64,000 bases of DNA from Pseudoscleropodium purum (lineage: Eukaryota; Streptophyta; Bryopsida; Hypnales; Brachytheciaceae), in NCBI GenBank assembly GCA_963969395.1, contig OZ017797.1, positions 26,040,001-26,104,000 on the forward strand, read 5' to 3'. The stretch's first letter is position 1, and each line of letters opens with the position of its first letter. The notes under the pieces were generated by a model. That model worked only from the letters and a program-made list of their open reading frames with translations, made no database searches and had not been told where the DNA came from. This document shows positions 1-12,200 of this stretch, in pieces. The translations under genes and the position numbers were made by a program.

Positions 1-2267
1 AGTCATCAATAAAATGAAAGATTTCTTCTCTAGAAATTGTAAAATGACGAAAATCAGTACGTCGATGAAAAACCAGCCTCGTAACAGCTTGGACAATTAG
101 GGAAAATAAGCAGGAACGGACTAAACATCGAATCGTTAATATTCTCCACTATACCAGACTTCAACTGGCTCTTGGTTTCAACAAAGTCATCAAACTCCCC
201 TGTATTAACAGCGCCATAATCAAATGACTCGCACCAACTGGAGTTGCACGTAAGCGTTAAAGGCAAAAGTATGGAACATTAAAATGAGGCTTGCCTGTTC
301 AATGAGATGGTTAAATAAGTCCTTTTTCAGTCTAGCGACGACACGTTCACTAGTTGCTGAAAAAAGGTAAGCTCGGATCATCGTTGCAATCGACCTGCAC
401 GCAAGATTCGTGAGTGCAAGCTCAAAAGCAAAGAATCGCAATATTCTCTTCATGAAAGACCAAGTTTCTTTCAATTATTCACCGAAGACGTTAAAATAAT
501 AAGTGAATTTTAAAAAGTGCGCATTTAGCACAACCTTTTAAGAGCACAAAAATGGTCGTCATGGATATTGGGTCAGGCGATGAACAGTAAACCTACCCCC
601 TCCATCTATCAACCAGCTCCAGCATGTTGAAAGCACAATGGATGTAAAATTAAGCGTCGTATAGGTGGAAAGAGTTAATGAGGTAAGGAAGAGAGAAAAA
701 GAAAATGCAAATGGCTTTTGTGAACTCGTAACAAATATGGATTCCTTTCTCTAAAAACGTACCCGGTAAGAATCACCGCAACGATGAGGAGAATAGTTTC
801 GTTGACTGCCTTGAGAGCAGCCTCACGGCTTTCTTCAGTGTCAGTTTTTGCTGTCACTATGTCAATTACTCTGCCTGCAAACGTGGGCTTCAGATCCCAC
901 CAACGTTCCTCTATCAATGGAGACACATGCATCATTTGGACAGCAAAGGCCCGACAAAAATTCAAATCTCCACAACGTCTTAACAAGGACAAACCACGAC
1001 ATGTGAACACCTATTGCTCGTCACCACAAAAAATTAACAGAGAGGGTGGATTTAAGGAATACCAGTAAGACGTTGGAAAGAGATGACACAAACAAGGCCA
1101 CAGTTGCCAGACATAAAATAAGAGCCTCCGGTCTTGCCTGTAAAATATATAAAAAATAGGAGGAGAATCTTAAAGAGCTAACCACTAAGTATCCTCACAC
1201 TGAAAGGAAACCAAGTAACCAAAATGTTCTCTGTGTAGTAGATTTTAAGTGCATAGAACAAGATTTTCAATATAATTAGATCGTCCCAGGCTAGAACTTG
1301 TAGACAGCATCGCAAAGAGAATCTTCTTCACGTTTCATGCGGAGGCGTCCCTACGGACTCGGTGGTCATATGAAAGCCTCCCTGTGTATCAGAGACAACT
1401 CTGAATGGCCTTCTAAATCATAGGAAGACCTCCCCAGGAACAACAGGTAATGTCTCTTCATAATATTGTCTAAGAGTTCTTGAAACAGTCTGATTGCACC
1501 GAAAACCTCGTTGCAGTACAGGTTTTGCAGCACTGAGAAAGAGGCGATCGGAAAATTGCTATCAAGTGCAAAACAGTCCATTCAAATGATTGACTTACCA
1601 ACTTCATGATCCGGCCAAACCCCACATTTTGAGCCTGCATAAATCACAACGGAAGATTCTAAGAACCGCAAATGCAATCAATGAAGCAGATCAATCGGCA
1701 ACAAATGAAACCAACCAAAAAACTATAGCAAGGACTCGGCTACGACGAGAACATAATTTCAGACATCACAACGACTGCATGCCAATTGCTTTCTGTTAAC
1801 AATTTCTAAGCAATCGATCACCTGGACAGCGTCACCAAGCTCAAGATCTGTTGCCACAGGTCTCTTAGGGTCGGTGGAGGATTCGTTCCCATTCTGTCCA
1901 TTCTGTAATCAGTTCCATGTTTCAGGGCATATCCTCAGCTCGTAATCTCAGAATTACACCGATCTCATCAATTTCATGCAGGGTACTACTAAGGCAATAT
2001 GAATTACATCGGAATTTTCCAATTGCCAAAAAATAATATGCATGAGAGGTTTTCCATTTGATAACTAAGACAAACATAGATTTTAAGTTTTGAACAAATA
2101 TTAAACTTGCCATAATAACTGAAATTTGCCATTACAACGGAAATTCTCTCTCCTCACCAAGCGCAAAGCAGACAGGAATCCAATACAGAAAGATAACCAA
2201 GGTAAGTCTTTACTTGTATTCCACGATCCTCGGGCTTGAGCAGCGGAGCCTTCTCGCTTCCTCCCAT
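1..2267 (-). CDS. ABCB27: ABCB27/ALS1-like half ABC transporter, copy A, exons 1-6 only
   Basis: This is the 5' part of a TAP-type half ABC transporter (ABCB subfamily). By family knowledge (Arabidopsis ALS1/ABCB27) such proteins sit in the tonoplast and contribute to aluminium tolerance. The start codon is at 2267 ([10 protein letters not shown]). Exons run at 2267-2214, 1902-1822, 1634-1599, 1137-1063, 887-763 and 394-295, the same lengths and phases as copy B. Visible landmarks are a second exon rich in Asn/Gly/Asp, transmembrane helix 1 ([15 protein letters not shown]), [11 protein letters not shown], helix 2 ([11 protein letters not shown]) and [13 protein letters not shown]. Exon 6 ends at GAACAG|GCAAGC, an apparent GC-AG intron. 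One residue differs from copy B in exon 6 (SATSERV against SAASERV). No frameshift or stop is visible, but everything from exon 7 on, including the nucleotide-binding domain, lies off the left edge, so integrity cannot be judged. Confidence 0.9.
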
Positions 2268-3590
2268 GACGATCCGGCCACCGACTTCACCCTGCTCTCT
2301 GTTTGTAGAAACAACACCGCCAAACCTCATTCAGCATACAATTCTTTTCACCACCTTATAACGAAAAGGGTAACAAATCTATTACTAATCACCTCGACGA
2401 TTCTCAGTAACAATCTCAACCCCGCCACAATTCATTAAACCAACGGCTGCTCGGTTTCATTCACCAAATTTTTACTTGAAACCAATTTTCAAACCCTAAG
2501 TTAGCTCTTCGTTATCCTCAAATCCAACCATGGAATGTGAACTCGGCTCTGGACTGTTCGGACTTGTGAATGTCCCTTGCAAAACCCTAAATTCTGGGAG
2601 TCGACGTATCAACATCTTGGGTTCCCAAAACTCCATGCATGAGATTGTTGGACCCGAGGCGTGCTTACCAACTACAACCGCGAGCTGAATCGAATTCCAA
2701 GGCAAACAAAGTTACAACTCCATGAGAGATTTTCAGCTGCAATTGGGCCAGGAAGGAATAACCTTACAAGTAGGATTTGAAGAGAGAAAAGGGGATTGTG
2801 GGACTGCGGCGAGAGTGCACCTGACGTGAAGTCCAAGACATGGTTGGCATTCAAATGGAGCGGTGATCAGATCGACGCGTGGGGAGTGGGTTCACTCATT
2901 TCCAGGCAAGCTGCCTCCCATCCTTGAACGTCAATGACATGGGCTGATCACCCTGACTTTTGCTTACCTATATAACGGAACTTAGTCTGCTACCCTTGCA
3001 AGATTTTTATATAATTTAGCGGCATCAATGCCATCCTGTTTATAGCGAACCTAGTTAAGTCTAATAGTGGACATTTCCGTGTCTGTTGATGGCAATCTTG
3101 TTCCCTTTGAAATACGCTATGGAAACGTTTGTCATTCTGTTGTTGATTCCGTTTGATTGATGTTGAGTGGCCATATCTTCGTTTTACTGATACAAATTCA
3201 TTTTCTTTCAAACAGTTGAAGCTTATGAAATTGTGATCACTCTGATGAGATGGCAATTTGAGGATTCCTCTGGATTTTATAATCCCTTTAAATCCACCGG
3301 ATGTGGCAACTAGTACTTAGGGTAGTATCGTGTAAGTCTCCTCAACCCGCCCTCGTATGTCGACCTCTTCCCTCGTTGAAGTGGTCGATACATTTTTAAT
3401 CAGTCTGTATCCATTGTGTACTACATTTTGTGAATGAATTGTGAAGAATAGACTCACAATAACAACATGACGGAACTAAAGAATTACAAGAATTGAACAG
3501 CTGCGCGGGAGATGAAATGAATAACCTGAAGTCCGTGCATTGATTGACGAGCAGTGAATAAAATTCTGCTAACAAGTGACTACAGTACCT
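2268..3590. other. ABCB27 copy A upstream region and PC4-loss junction
   Basis: Bases 2268-2991 match the ABCB27 promoter side of copy B almost base for base. Near 2991-3000 the sequence jumps to what in copy B is DNA just downstream of PC4 (62188 onward). Bases 3000-3590 are therefore a PC4 3'-flank remnant followed by the L18 3' flank. No coding exon is recognisable here. Confidence 0.75.
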
Positions 3591-4431
3591 CTAAAACTCT
3601 AGACCAGCTTCACGTGCCGCATCTGCCAACGCCTTAATGCACCCGTGGTACACAAAGCCTCCCCGGTCAAAAGGCACCTTGCTGATGCCTTTCTCTATGC
3701 ACAGCTTTCCAATGGCCTGTCCCACTTTCCTAGCAGCGTCCTGCACAAAACAATTCAGCTCAAAAAACCCCAAATTCATTTTTCCATAGTAGTCATGGAA
3801 TTCATAATATAAGGTCACATCCCTAAGTGTGACCCTTACCCGAAAGGAAACCCAATCCTTGCCGTGTTGGACAATATTGAAAGCGTTAATACCGACCCCC
3901 CTATTTCAATGCATAAACCCTAAAGTTCATTTCATGCTCGATAGGAGTAATCATAAAATTCGTAACATAGAGGTTTGCTCTTATCAAGAAGCGACACCTC
4001 TAGATCCTAAACTGTACAAAATCAAAAACTGAGAGTCTAGGGCCTAGAGTCAATTTTCAGTGCATCCATATTCAGCATTACGAAAATTTATTCATGCAGT
4101 GTCTGACACACACATGCTAAATGCATTGGAACCCTTTCAATTGTCAACAAGACACAACACGAATGAAGGAAATGTAATCGGAACCATGATCAAACTCTTA
4201 TTTGGGTGTACATAACCTACAAGAGAAATGCCTGGAGAGTGACCCATTGACCTGTAGAATAGAACTTACAACTGTAGGGCCTGCCGTATCCTCAATGGTC
4301 TCACGGATTTCCTTGGAAAGAGTAGATGCAGCAGCAAGAGTGTGTTGTTTCGTGTCATCCATCACTTGAGCATAAACATGTTGGTTCGAGCGGAAGACAG
4401 CCAACCGGGGCCTCTCAGTGGTGCCATTCAG
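3591..4431 (-). CDS. RPL18: Plastid ribosomal protein L18 (uL18c), copy A, last two exons
   Basis: Two minus-strand exons encode the conserved part of a cyanobacterial-type L18, which binds 5S rRNA in the large subunit of the plastid ribosome. Exon 4431-4270 (54 codons) begins [16 protein letters not shown] after a gtgcag acceptor and ends at a GTAAGT donor. Exon 3740-3591 begins [11 protein letters not shown] and ends GLEF then TAG. Compared with copy B, the second exon carries E to Q (VGQAIG), A to P (SKVPFDRGG) and R to C (YHGCIKA). The Arg of YHGR is strongly conserved in bacterial-type L18, so copy A may be losing function. The 5' exons with the transit peptide are not recognisable. A short open segment near 4675-4640 flanked by splice-like sites is a weak candidate. 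Confidence 0.85.
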
Positions 4432-5597
4432 CTGCACGTAATGGACCAGTCCAGCACATTGTCAAGACGTGATCACATCGCAGCACTAAAGGACCAAGGA
4501 TAGATGATTTTAAACCGACCAATTTGATTCATCAATACTGTGAAAGACATAATTCTGATGGGGCCAAATTTCGCATCACCAGAATCAGTGAAAAACGTTG
4601 TATGCGTCCATCAAAGTCTAATTGGAAGTATGTACTCACCTTGGAACCGCGATTGACAATGCCCAATACTGGTTGCTGAAAGATTCAAATCTTGAGCAAT
4701 CAAAGTAAATTCACCTGGTCCAATATTTGCAAGCATGTGGTTAGCTAGAATGGAATGAGATTCACCATTATACACAACTTGGGCATCCAATAAGATCCTC
4801 TAAGCCCTTCCAACTATGGGACTGTAGTTTGCATTTGCCCTTACAAGCCGCACATTACAAACAACCTCTCATCTCTCTATCAATTTCGTCTCATTGACCT
4901 TGTTGATGTGCAAGAGAATGGCAACTCTTGTCATGCCATTAGTGCTCCTCAACTAATAGCTTAGATCTCCCAACAAGCAAGAAGTGGATCAAGGGGAATG
5001 AACCCTAATCTCCCATGATACGTCAAAGATAGAACTCAGTAGTAAAAAACAAGTCTAAAGAATTAAGGATTTTCTCCCCTAAGAGCCTGGATCATGTTTT
5101 TAGCCTTCATTACAAAGTACATCTCAAACAAATGGTACAACAAAGAGTTGACATTGGGTAGCTTGTCAAGTGTACAAGCTACTTGAATTAGCTTGGCACT
5201 ATGACAAGCTACCTTGCTTGCAGTTTTGGATGTGAACCTTAACCTTCGCATTAGAGCAAGAGTGGCCATGTCCTGTGTAATACTCCCTTGCTCCAACAAC
5301 ACAAGGTTGCCACTATGGTCCAAGAATTCTTCTACGGCATGGCTAAAAAGTCACTTGGACTTTTATTCAAAGCTCAACATGTCGATTCGAGCATAGAACA
5401 CCTCTGCGTAGAAAAACTAAAGGATTTTGTCTACAAACGCTTGAAGGGACAACTGATGCCCATCTTGTATGAAGAGGAGTAGCATGGTTTGGTTCTCTTT
5501 TGATGAAGTGATTTGATCCTTCACTAAATGAAGATGATCCTCTAGTAAATGAACATGCTCCTTCAACTACCCCTTCTTTTGCTCCAACCGCAATAAT
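4432..5597. other. Region upstream of L18 copy A, no gene recognised
   Basis: After the duplicated part ends (about 4617) the DNA is unique in this window. Several short open frames on both strands (for example 5063-5323 minus and 5288-5482 plus) lack recognisable domains, splice consensus context or homology I can name. The missing 5' exons of L18 copy A should lie here if that copy is functional, but I could not identify them. Confidence 0.5.
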
Positions 5598-5811
5598 CAC
5601 TACTACATTAATTTTGACAGATAAGAAATTTGTATTTTAAGTAATGAATTTTAGGTGACATCCAATATAATAACTTGTTTGTTTATGCCAACCATAATGT
5701 ACGCTAAAACATCAAATGTTATGGTAGACGTTATGGTTGACATAAAAATACAGGTTATTATATTGAATGTCATCTAAAACTCATCACTTAAAACACAAAT
5801 TTCTTATAGTG
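5598..5811. mobile_element. CACTA-like foldback MITE (214 bp)
   Basis: The ends are CACTAC... at 5598 and ...TTATAGTG at 5811, flanked on both sides by AAT (5595-5597 and 5812-5814), matching a 3-bp target duplication. Nearly the whole element is an inverted repeat. On the left, AAGAAATTTGTATTTTAAGT, GACATCCAATATAATAAC and GCCAACCATAA recur reverse-complemented on the right as ACTTAAAACACAAATTTCTT, GTTATTATATTGAATGTC and TTATGGTTGAC. The left end carries about 17 extra bases before the palindrome starts. CACTA-type ends and a 3-bp duplication are typical of CACTA-superfamily non-autonomous elements. Confidence 0.65.
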
Positions 5812-8800
5812 AATAAAGTGATACTAACACAAAATTTCTTGTCACGGTACACTACAATTGATAAACTAAAAAAATGTCCACAATAAATGCACATGGAATT
5901 TGATGGAACTTTAGGTCAAAAGTGATTTTGAAGATAAAGGGTCTACCTAGACTCACTTTTTGTTTTTTTAAATGTGTATTTTATACGAATTGTAGGCATG
6001 TCTTACACTTTGGTATTGAAGGTTGTGAATTATTTGTGGAAAAAGAAATGGTCATACTAGTGTAGTTTGAGCTACATAGAAAAGCTTGATTTGTGTTAGT
6101 TTTGGAAAGTATAGGTGAGTCCAAAGATAAGATATTTATTAAACAATGGAGGAAAAAATTGAGATTTATAACTTATAACATAGAGTGATTATAATGAACA
6201 TATTGTGTTTGTAAGTGACATAGGATGGAATATTTGGCTTTGATACTTTCAAGTTTTACCAGAATGTAAGTAACTTGTCCGATAAAAATAATATTTAGAC
6301 TAGTTACTATATACAACAATAAGAATTGACTTTTTGAAATACTTCACTTTAATATAAAAATAGATTGAACCTTACAATTATACAAGCCTTGAAATATTCA
6401 AGACAATCAAGATTATAAAGAGTCTCTTATAGAGACTACTATAGCATAGGGACCCCACATCCTTTGCATCCACAAAATTGTAGAGCCAAGTTTGGAGATG
6501 TATCAAATTAGAAGTCTACAACATTAGAAGTCCAGTTATGAATTTTTTCACGTTTTGTTTTGTTTTCTTGTACGATTTAGGATATGTCCTTGATTTTCTT
6601 GTGAATAATGAACACCTTCATTTCTTACTACCTCCTATAATACAATATAAAGTTAAGTTTTTCTCCTTGGATGATGAAAATTGCAATGTTGAGTTGATTA
6701 GGTAAGTAGGTACTTAGTAGTCTGTGCCAGGGTGTTTTTTTTTTTTTTTTTTTCATTTTTAATAGGGTGCTAAAGTGGCAATATAAAATTTTATAGTGGT
6801 GTTCCAAATTTCAACATTCATCCACATATTAGATATAAAACATCAAATTAATACATTTCACATATCCATACATCTACAATCTGACAACTTTATCCAAGTT
6901 TTTTTTGCAATTTGAAGTTTTATGACGAAAAACTTAATGTTATTTTGCCAGTTTTTAGCCAAATTATTTTTTTCTAATGAAATCTAGAACCATAAAGCCA
7001 AAAAAACTTGGTTTGTACATGTGGTTGGATTAGATGAATTTTAATTTCCTTTTTCTTTTTTCTTTTTCAAGGCTACATTATTTTGAATTTGTCCTTGATT
7101 TGTAGAAATTTCTGGGACTTTGTTTATGTCTTTTGAATGTTTCTTGCAATTTTAGATCTTGTTTCAAAAGCTTTGAATTGAACTCATTTAATTGCTACTA
7201 TGCCTAGACATAATTACATAGTTTGTGGTTCCAATATTGCATTGGCCAAAATGAAGAAAGAATCCTTTATGGCTATATTACTAGAACTTTTTTTTATTTC
7301 TTCACATTTTTAATTTAGTTTCTATATACTTTAGAGTTTATTGTTCTTAATTTTTATATGATTCTGTGGTTGATATGTACTTAGACAAGTTGTCTTGGAT
7401 ACCATAAGTACAATTTCTAAAATTTCACATTCTTTTGTAGGCTAAATTCTAAAATTTCTTCTTCTTTGTATTACACTAAAATATTAAAAACTCTAAAAAA
7501 AATATTGTCCCTTCCCCCCAAATTTTTTGTAAGGGACAAAAGATTATGTTTTAATGTGCAATGTTTGAAAATTAGGTAACACTAGGGTATTCTAAAAACT
7601 AGGAAGGGGAAGTAATACTCCCCAATAAAATACCCTTTGTATATACTAGACAATGTAATAACTTCAGGCTTGTATTAGTAGTGCCTTGTGGGACTTAGGT
7701 TGCGTATTGTAGTATGCAATCACTTTGAAGATGAGAGAAAAAGAAAGGATATATTACCTTAGAAAGGTCTCTTGGATGAATTTTGCATAATCATATAACA
7801 GTCACCCAATTTGATGAGACTTTGTAAAAATCCAAAGTGATGACTTTTACCCTTCAAGGGCTTAAAAGCACTTATGCAACATTTAACTACTTATGGACTT
7901 TTAAAAGTCAAGAATTAATCATGAGAAAAAAAATTATCACCTAGAAATAATGCAATACATGAGAAATTTATGCAAAACATCGTCGGATCTCCCAATTTCA
8001 CAATTAGGGGACCCCACAATCTTTTGTCCAGAATTCAATGAATATTTTAAAAATAGTTAAATGAGACATCCTCTATATCCATATAGTAGTATAAATTTGG
8101 TGGTAATTGATCAGAAAAATATTGACCAAATACTTTCTAATAGAAAGTAGATTAATAGTCATGATAATACATAAAGAACAATGTATCACATTTCTTATAT
8201 GAAACTACAATTGAAGAGTTATAAGGCTAAATACAAGCTCTGTATAGAGAGAGCCCCTAATGGTCTTTCAAGGGTTAACTTGTTTATTCAAAAATGCATA
8301 GGTTTGATTTTTGCAGGCAAATTAAAAATGGTATACCATAAAATTAAAATTTGAGTTTGTTAATTGTGAAAAGATTATATTTTGAAAATCCACATCTATA
8401 GATAACTTTAGGCTAATAAGTAACCTTATAATTGTACCTATTCATTGTCTTCACATGAGAAAGTGCTAACCATTTGAAAAAGGCACAAGATTGTTTAATA
8501 CACACAAACCAACTTCATTCTAAGTTTGTTTTTCTAATGTATTGACCTTTATAAAAACTTAGACAAAATCCAAATATTGACTCAAATAATTATTAATGTT
8601 TATTTTCTTCTCATTGATGAGAGAAACAACCAAAATCAAGGTTAGTCATGCTTGGAATCAATCGTCGCTTTGTATTTGCCCTTTCAAATCTTATTTGAGA
8701 AAATCCTTAGCTCCTTCATCTTGCCACTTACCATTTCGTTTGTCAACACTGGCTAGAATTAATGAATGCAATTCAAATTCTTACTTCCTCTACACTCTAT

Positions 8801-8980
8801 ACAATTTATCTTCAATTCTTCCATCTTTTAGGTTTTCTACTACAACATTATCTTAGAAATTGATTAATCACCCACTTCTTTTCATTTCACCCACTTGTTG
8901 CACTCCCTTCCAACATTGCAAAGACAAGAAGCTCCTTTTTTATGACTTGTGCATTCAAGTTCTAATAGCAAGCAAAGACT
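5812..8980. other. AT-rich intergenic DNA, no gene seen
   Basis: About 3.2 kb of low-complexity, AT-rich sequence with stops in all frames. It includes a poly-T run near 6736-6753. I see no coding frame, RNA gene or clear element boundary. Confidence 0.7.
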
Positions 8981-8989
8981 AAAATACAA

Positions 8990-9124
8990 ATAGACCCAAC
9001 CATTGAAGAGAGTCACTTTTGTAACAAAAAAGGAGACAAATTTGATATTCTTCATACAAATGGACCCAAGTGAATTATTGAAGAGAGTCATTTCTTGCAA
9101 CAAAAAAAGGAGACAAATCTTGAT
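8990..9124. repeat. Two-copy direct repeat of about 65-70 bp
   Basis: Each unit contains ATACAAATRGACCCAA, then ATTGAAGAGAGTCA, then CAACAAAAAA(A)GGAGACAAAT. The units begin near 8990 and 9053. They sit about 150 bp upstream of the start codon of the gene at 9280. Confidence 0.75.
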
Positions 9125-9279
9125 AAACTTAATATGAATACAACAATCTATCAATATGAATGTTAACTCACCAAGTCAATTCATGAAGCATACCTCAAAG
9201 GAAGAGATTATTATCATTGTTATTATTATTTAATTCCACCACGCCATGAAAGCAACCTCACAAATTGCATTCATTGAGC

Positions 9280-12200
9280 ATGCCTCAAGCAAGCGCCTCC
9301 AAGCTCATCACAATCTCTCCAAGATCCAAACAAGGACGCCCCAACGTGCGCCACCACCACCACCAGTATTGCTTTGACCGATCCGACTACGTGAACTACG
9401 AGCACAACTTGGCCAGGAGCCGGCTTTACCAGGAGCCATGGGCGCTGGACGACGACATCCGAGGCGAGCTCCGCTACAAGCCCCCGCCGCACAACCCAGA
9501 GCCGTACTGCCGACACCGCCCTTGGTGGAGGGAGCCCGGCATTCGTCCCTGGGAAATGCTGTTGGGTCCGGCCCGGCCGATGCGAGGCTCCGGGATTTTC
9601 AACCCCTCGGTGGTGTCCTCCTCTGCCAATGCACCGTTTGCCACCTACCACAATGAACCTCTGCAAGAACAGGTCAGCTCCAATCCAGCTAGCTACACAT
9701 CAATCAGGACATTGATCGATCGTAACCTTCGTTCAAAGCAAAATTAATGCAAGCAACTCTTATGTTCCATGGATTTTTGAAAAATTAACAAGGTTTCCAG
9801 TAACAGTCTGTAGAGAGTTTCAGAGATCATATCATGCATGATGAGAATTATAAAGAGATATCATGAAAAGATTAACAAGGTTTCTAGTAATAGGAGAGAG
9901 TTTCAGAGATACCATGATGAGAATTTTAGACATATATCATGAACAAACTAACAAGGTTTCGTACAAAGATTATTAGAGAGTTTCAGAGATCATATCATGC
10001 TGAGAATTTTAAAGATATATCATGAAAAATTAACAAGATTTCCAGTAATAGGAGAGAATTTCAGAGATGTCTTGACGAGTGAGAATTTCAAAGATGTAAC
10101 ATGCTGAAAAATTTCAGTATGATTCGCGAGGAGAATTCCTCTGATATATATTGATTGGAAACCCTGCTAATTCTTTTAAAATGGAATGTGAAGATTGCTC
10201 AAAAGAATGTTGCCATGGCATGAAACGTATGCTTACCACAAGCTTGTTTGAGCAGTGAGGCTTTGGGTTTCGATCTGTTCCTGATTGATGCTTGCTTTTA
10301 CAAGAGAAAGCTTCAAATTGCTTCCACACCATAAGAGTGATAGCGTTTGTGTGATTGATAAAAGGGCAAATTTTGGTGATGGCAGTAGACGAGGCCGATA
10401 GTGATACCACCGTGGGAGAAAGACGAGCACATGCACATGAAGTCGGATGGGTTTTGCCTCGGCCACGTTGATGCTGGCTCGGAGTTGCTGAAGAAGGTGC
10501 ACAAGTTGCCATGGGAATTGGACTTGGATTCCTTCGCGCATCCACGAGAGCCTCGCGTCTTCAATAATAAATATGTAGGACTTTCACAAAAAATTTCATC
10601 CACCTAAGTATTATACAAGAACTTTATAGGGATCATTTTATGTACTGTAAGTCTCAATTTTTAGGGTTGGTTTTAGCTCTTGGATTCCATTTTTAAACCA
10701 TTGTTATTGAAGAAAAAGTAATGGGCACTTTTATGTAATTAAGTTCCAGTTTTGTTTTATTTTTCATACTATTGAAAGACCCAAATTAAAAGAGTATATT
10801 TTGTGCGATGTGGGATGGACTTTGACAGCCAGATAATAAGTGGAATGAAAAGCCCTGGAATCGTAAACCTGGGGAAACCAAATTCAGGCCAATGAGTCCT
10901 CCACCGCCAAAGCCTCCCAATATTCAGGAGAACACGGCATTTGCAGCTCCTTTTGCTACAAATCACAATCAAGTCGTTGTCAAGGTAACAATCATCATCT
11001 TTTATTTATTTTTAAGATCCAATAAATAACCACTTAGTTACTACTAGAAATCAAAGGGATAATGAATTGACACCGCTTTGATCACAAGTTCATTTCAGTC
11101 ATGTTGCCACGGAGTCCAATTTTTGTGTCATTTACAGTAATCCAAAGTGACTTATCTCAAAGGAACAAGGCTGGGGTAGGCCTTGAACTAAAGAATATCT
11201 GCAAATTAAAATTGGCAAAAATCTATACCATACAAATTTAAGAGAATTAATACATTCAAGAATCTACAAACATATATTTAAAAAAAATAAAAGTGTAAAA
11301 ATTCCATAGGCTTGAGACAGGTTTGGGTACATCCATTATTCAACATTTGATTGTCTTATATTCTTTAAAAAATTAAATGACCAAAAAATCAAGTGTAGCA
11401 ACACATCAGTGTACCTCCACTGATGTTTTTCATTCGGGAGATCAATTATCTAACTCCACATTTTCTAGTCGAGGTTGACACCATTTCTGGACGAAGAAAT
11501 CAGTACAAAAACTGCAAATTCAATTTCACTGTAAACCGAGACAGAGCTTACATTCAAGTATAGGTCGTGGCGTTGTGTGCAGTATGGAGAGGGTACGCCA
11601 AGTCACTGCAACAACTTGCATCGGCGTCGTCAAAGATGTGTAAGCTTCACAACTAATTAACACCATTTCATTCACCACTCCAGATCCATAGAATTTCTGT
11701 CTTAAAATTTTTGTTTTAAGCTTTTGCATGAACTAACATAACATTTGTGTGTAACTATCCCAAATGAATTTCAGCCCAAGCCGTTTTTAGAAACGCACTG
11801 GCCATTTGAACGACACGAGTATGACTCACAAGGCAAGCTTCCCAGGGTGAGTGGCATTTAACCTGATTGCAATTCCATATCTTTCATTTGAACTTGCAAT
11901 TTGGGATCCTCAAGTTCTGGTATCCTCCTCATGGATTCCTGTTACTTGAGGGTGTGCAGCAATTCTTGAGTTTTCCAAGAGATCCAAGTACGTTTCAGCC
12001 GTGGCCGTTTCCTCATGCTGAGGAGCACAAAATCGAAGGCCAGAAGCATTGTGAATTGAAGGAAGGTAAGCAGCCAAGGATTCAATTTCTCCCAACTTAC
12101 ACTAAGGTACGAGGTCCGTAAACCGACCATTTAAGAGCTGGAACTGACTTTTGGGGAGGTGAAACTTCTTCAAATATTTTTCAGCAATTTTTCCTTGAAA

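Larger units (their letters stand above)
1..4617. repeat. Segmental duplication, copy A (truncated by the left window edge)
   Basis: This stretch aligns in the same orientation with 55453-63790. The offset is exactly 55,452 bp from base 1 to about 2991, with no net indel across the ABCB27 5' exons and promoter. The first 480 bases show about nine mismatches. From about 3000 the offset becomes 59,188 because copy A lacks about 3.7 kb that in copy B holds the PC4 gene. Similarity ends near 4617, inside a short dispersed repeat. Copy A must extend to the left of the window because ABCB27 is cut between exons 6 and 7. Confidence 0.96.

Noticed and set aside
784..1068. Plus-strand 94-codon frame, repeated at 56236
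   Set aside because: It is the antisense of ABCB27 exon 5 and its flanks; it is preserved in both copies only because the duplication is recent.
9271..9666. 131-codon minus-strand frame opposite exon 1 of the 409-aa gene
   Set aside because: It is the shadow of a GC-rich coding exon. The plus strand has consistent splicing with six further exons.
11403..11426. Short perfect hairpin (ACATCAGTG stem)
   Set aside because: A nine-base stem inside an intron with no terminator, riboswitch or microRNA-like context.
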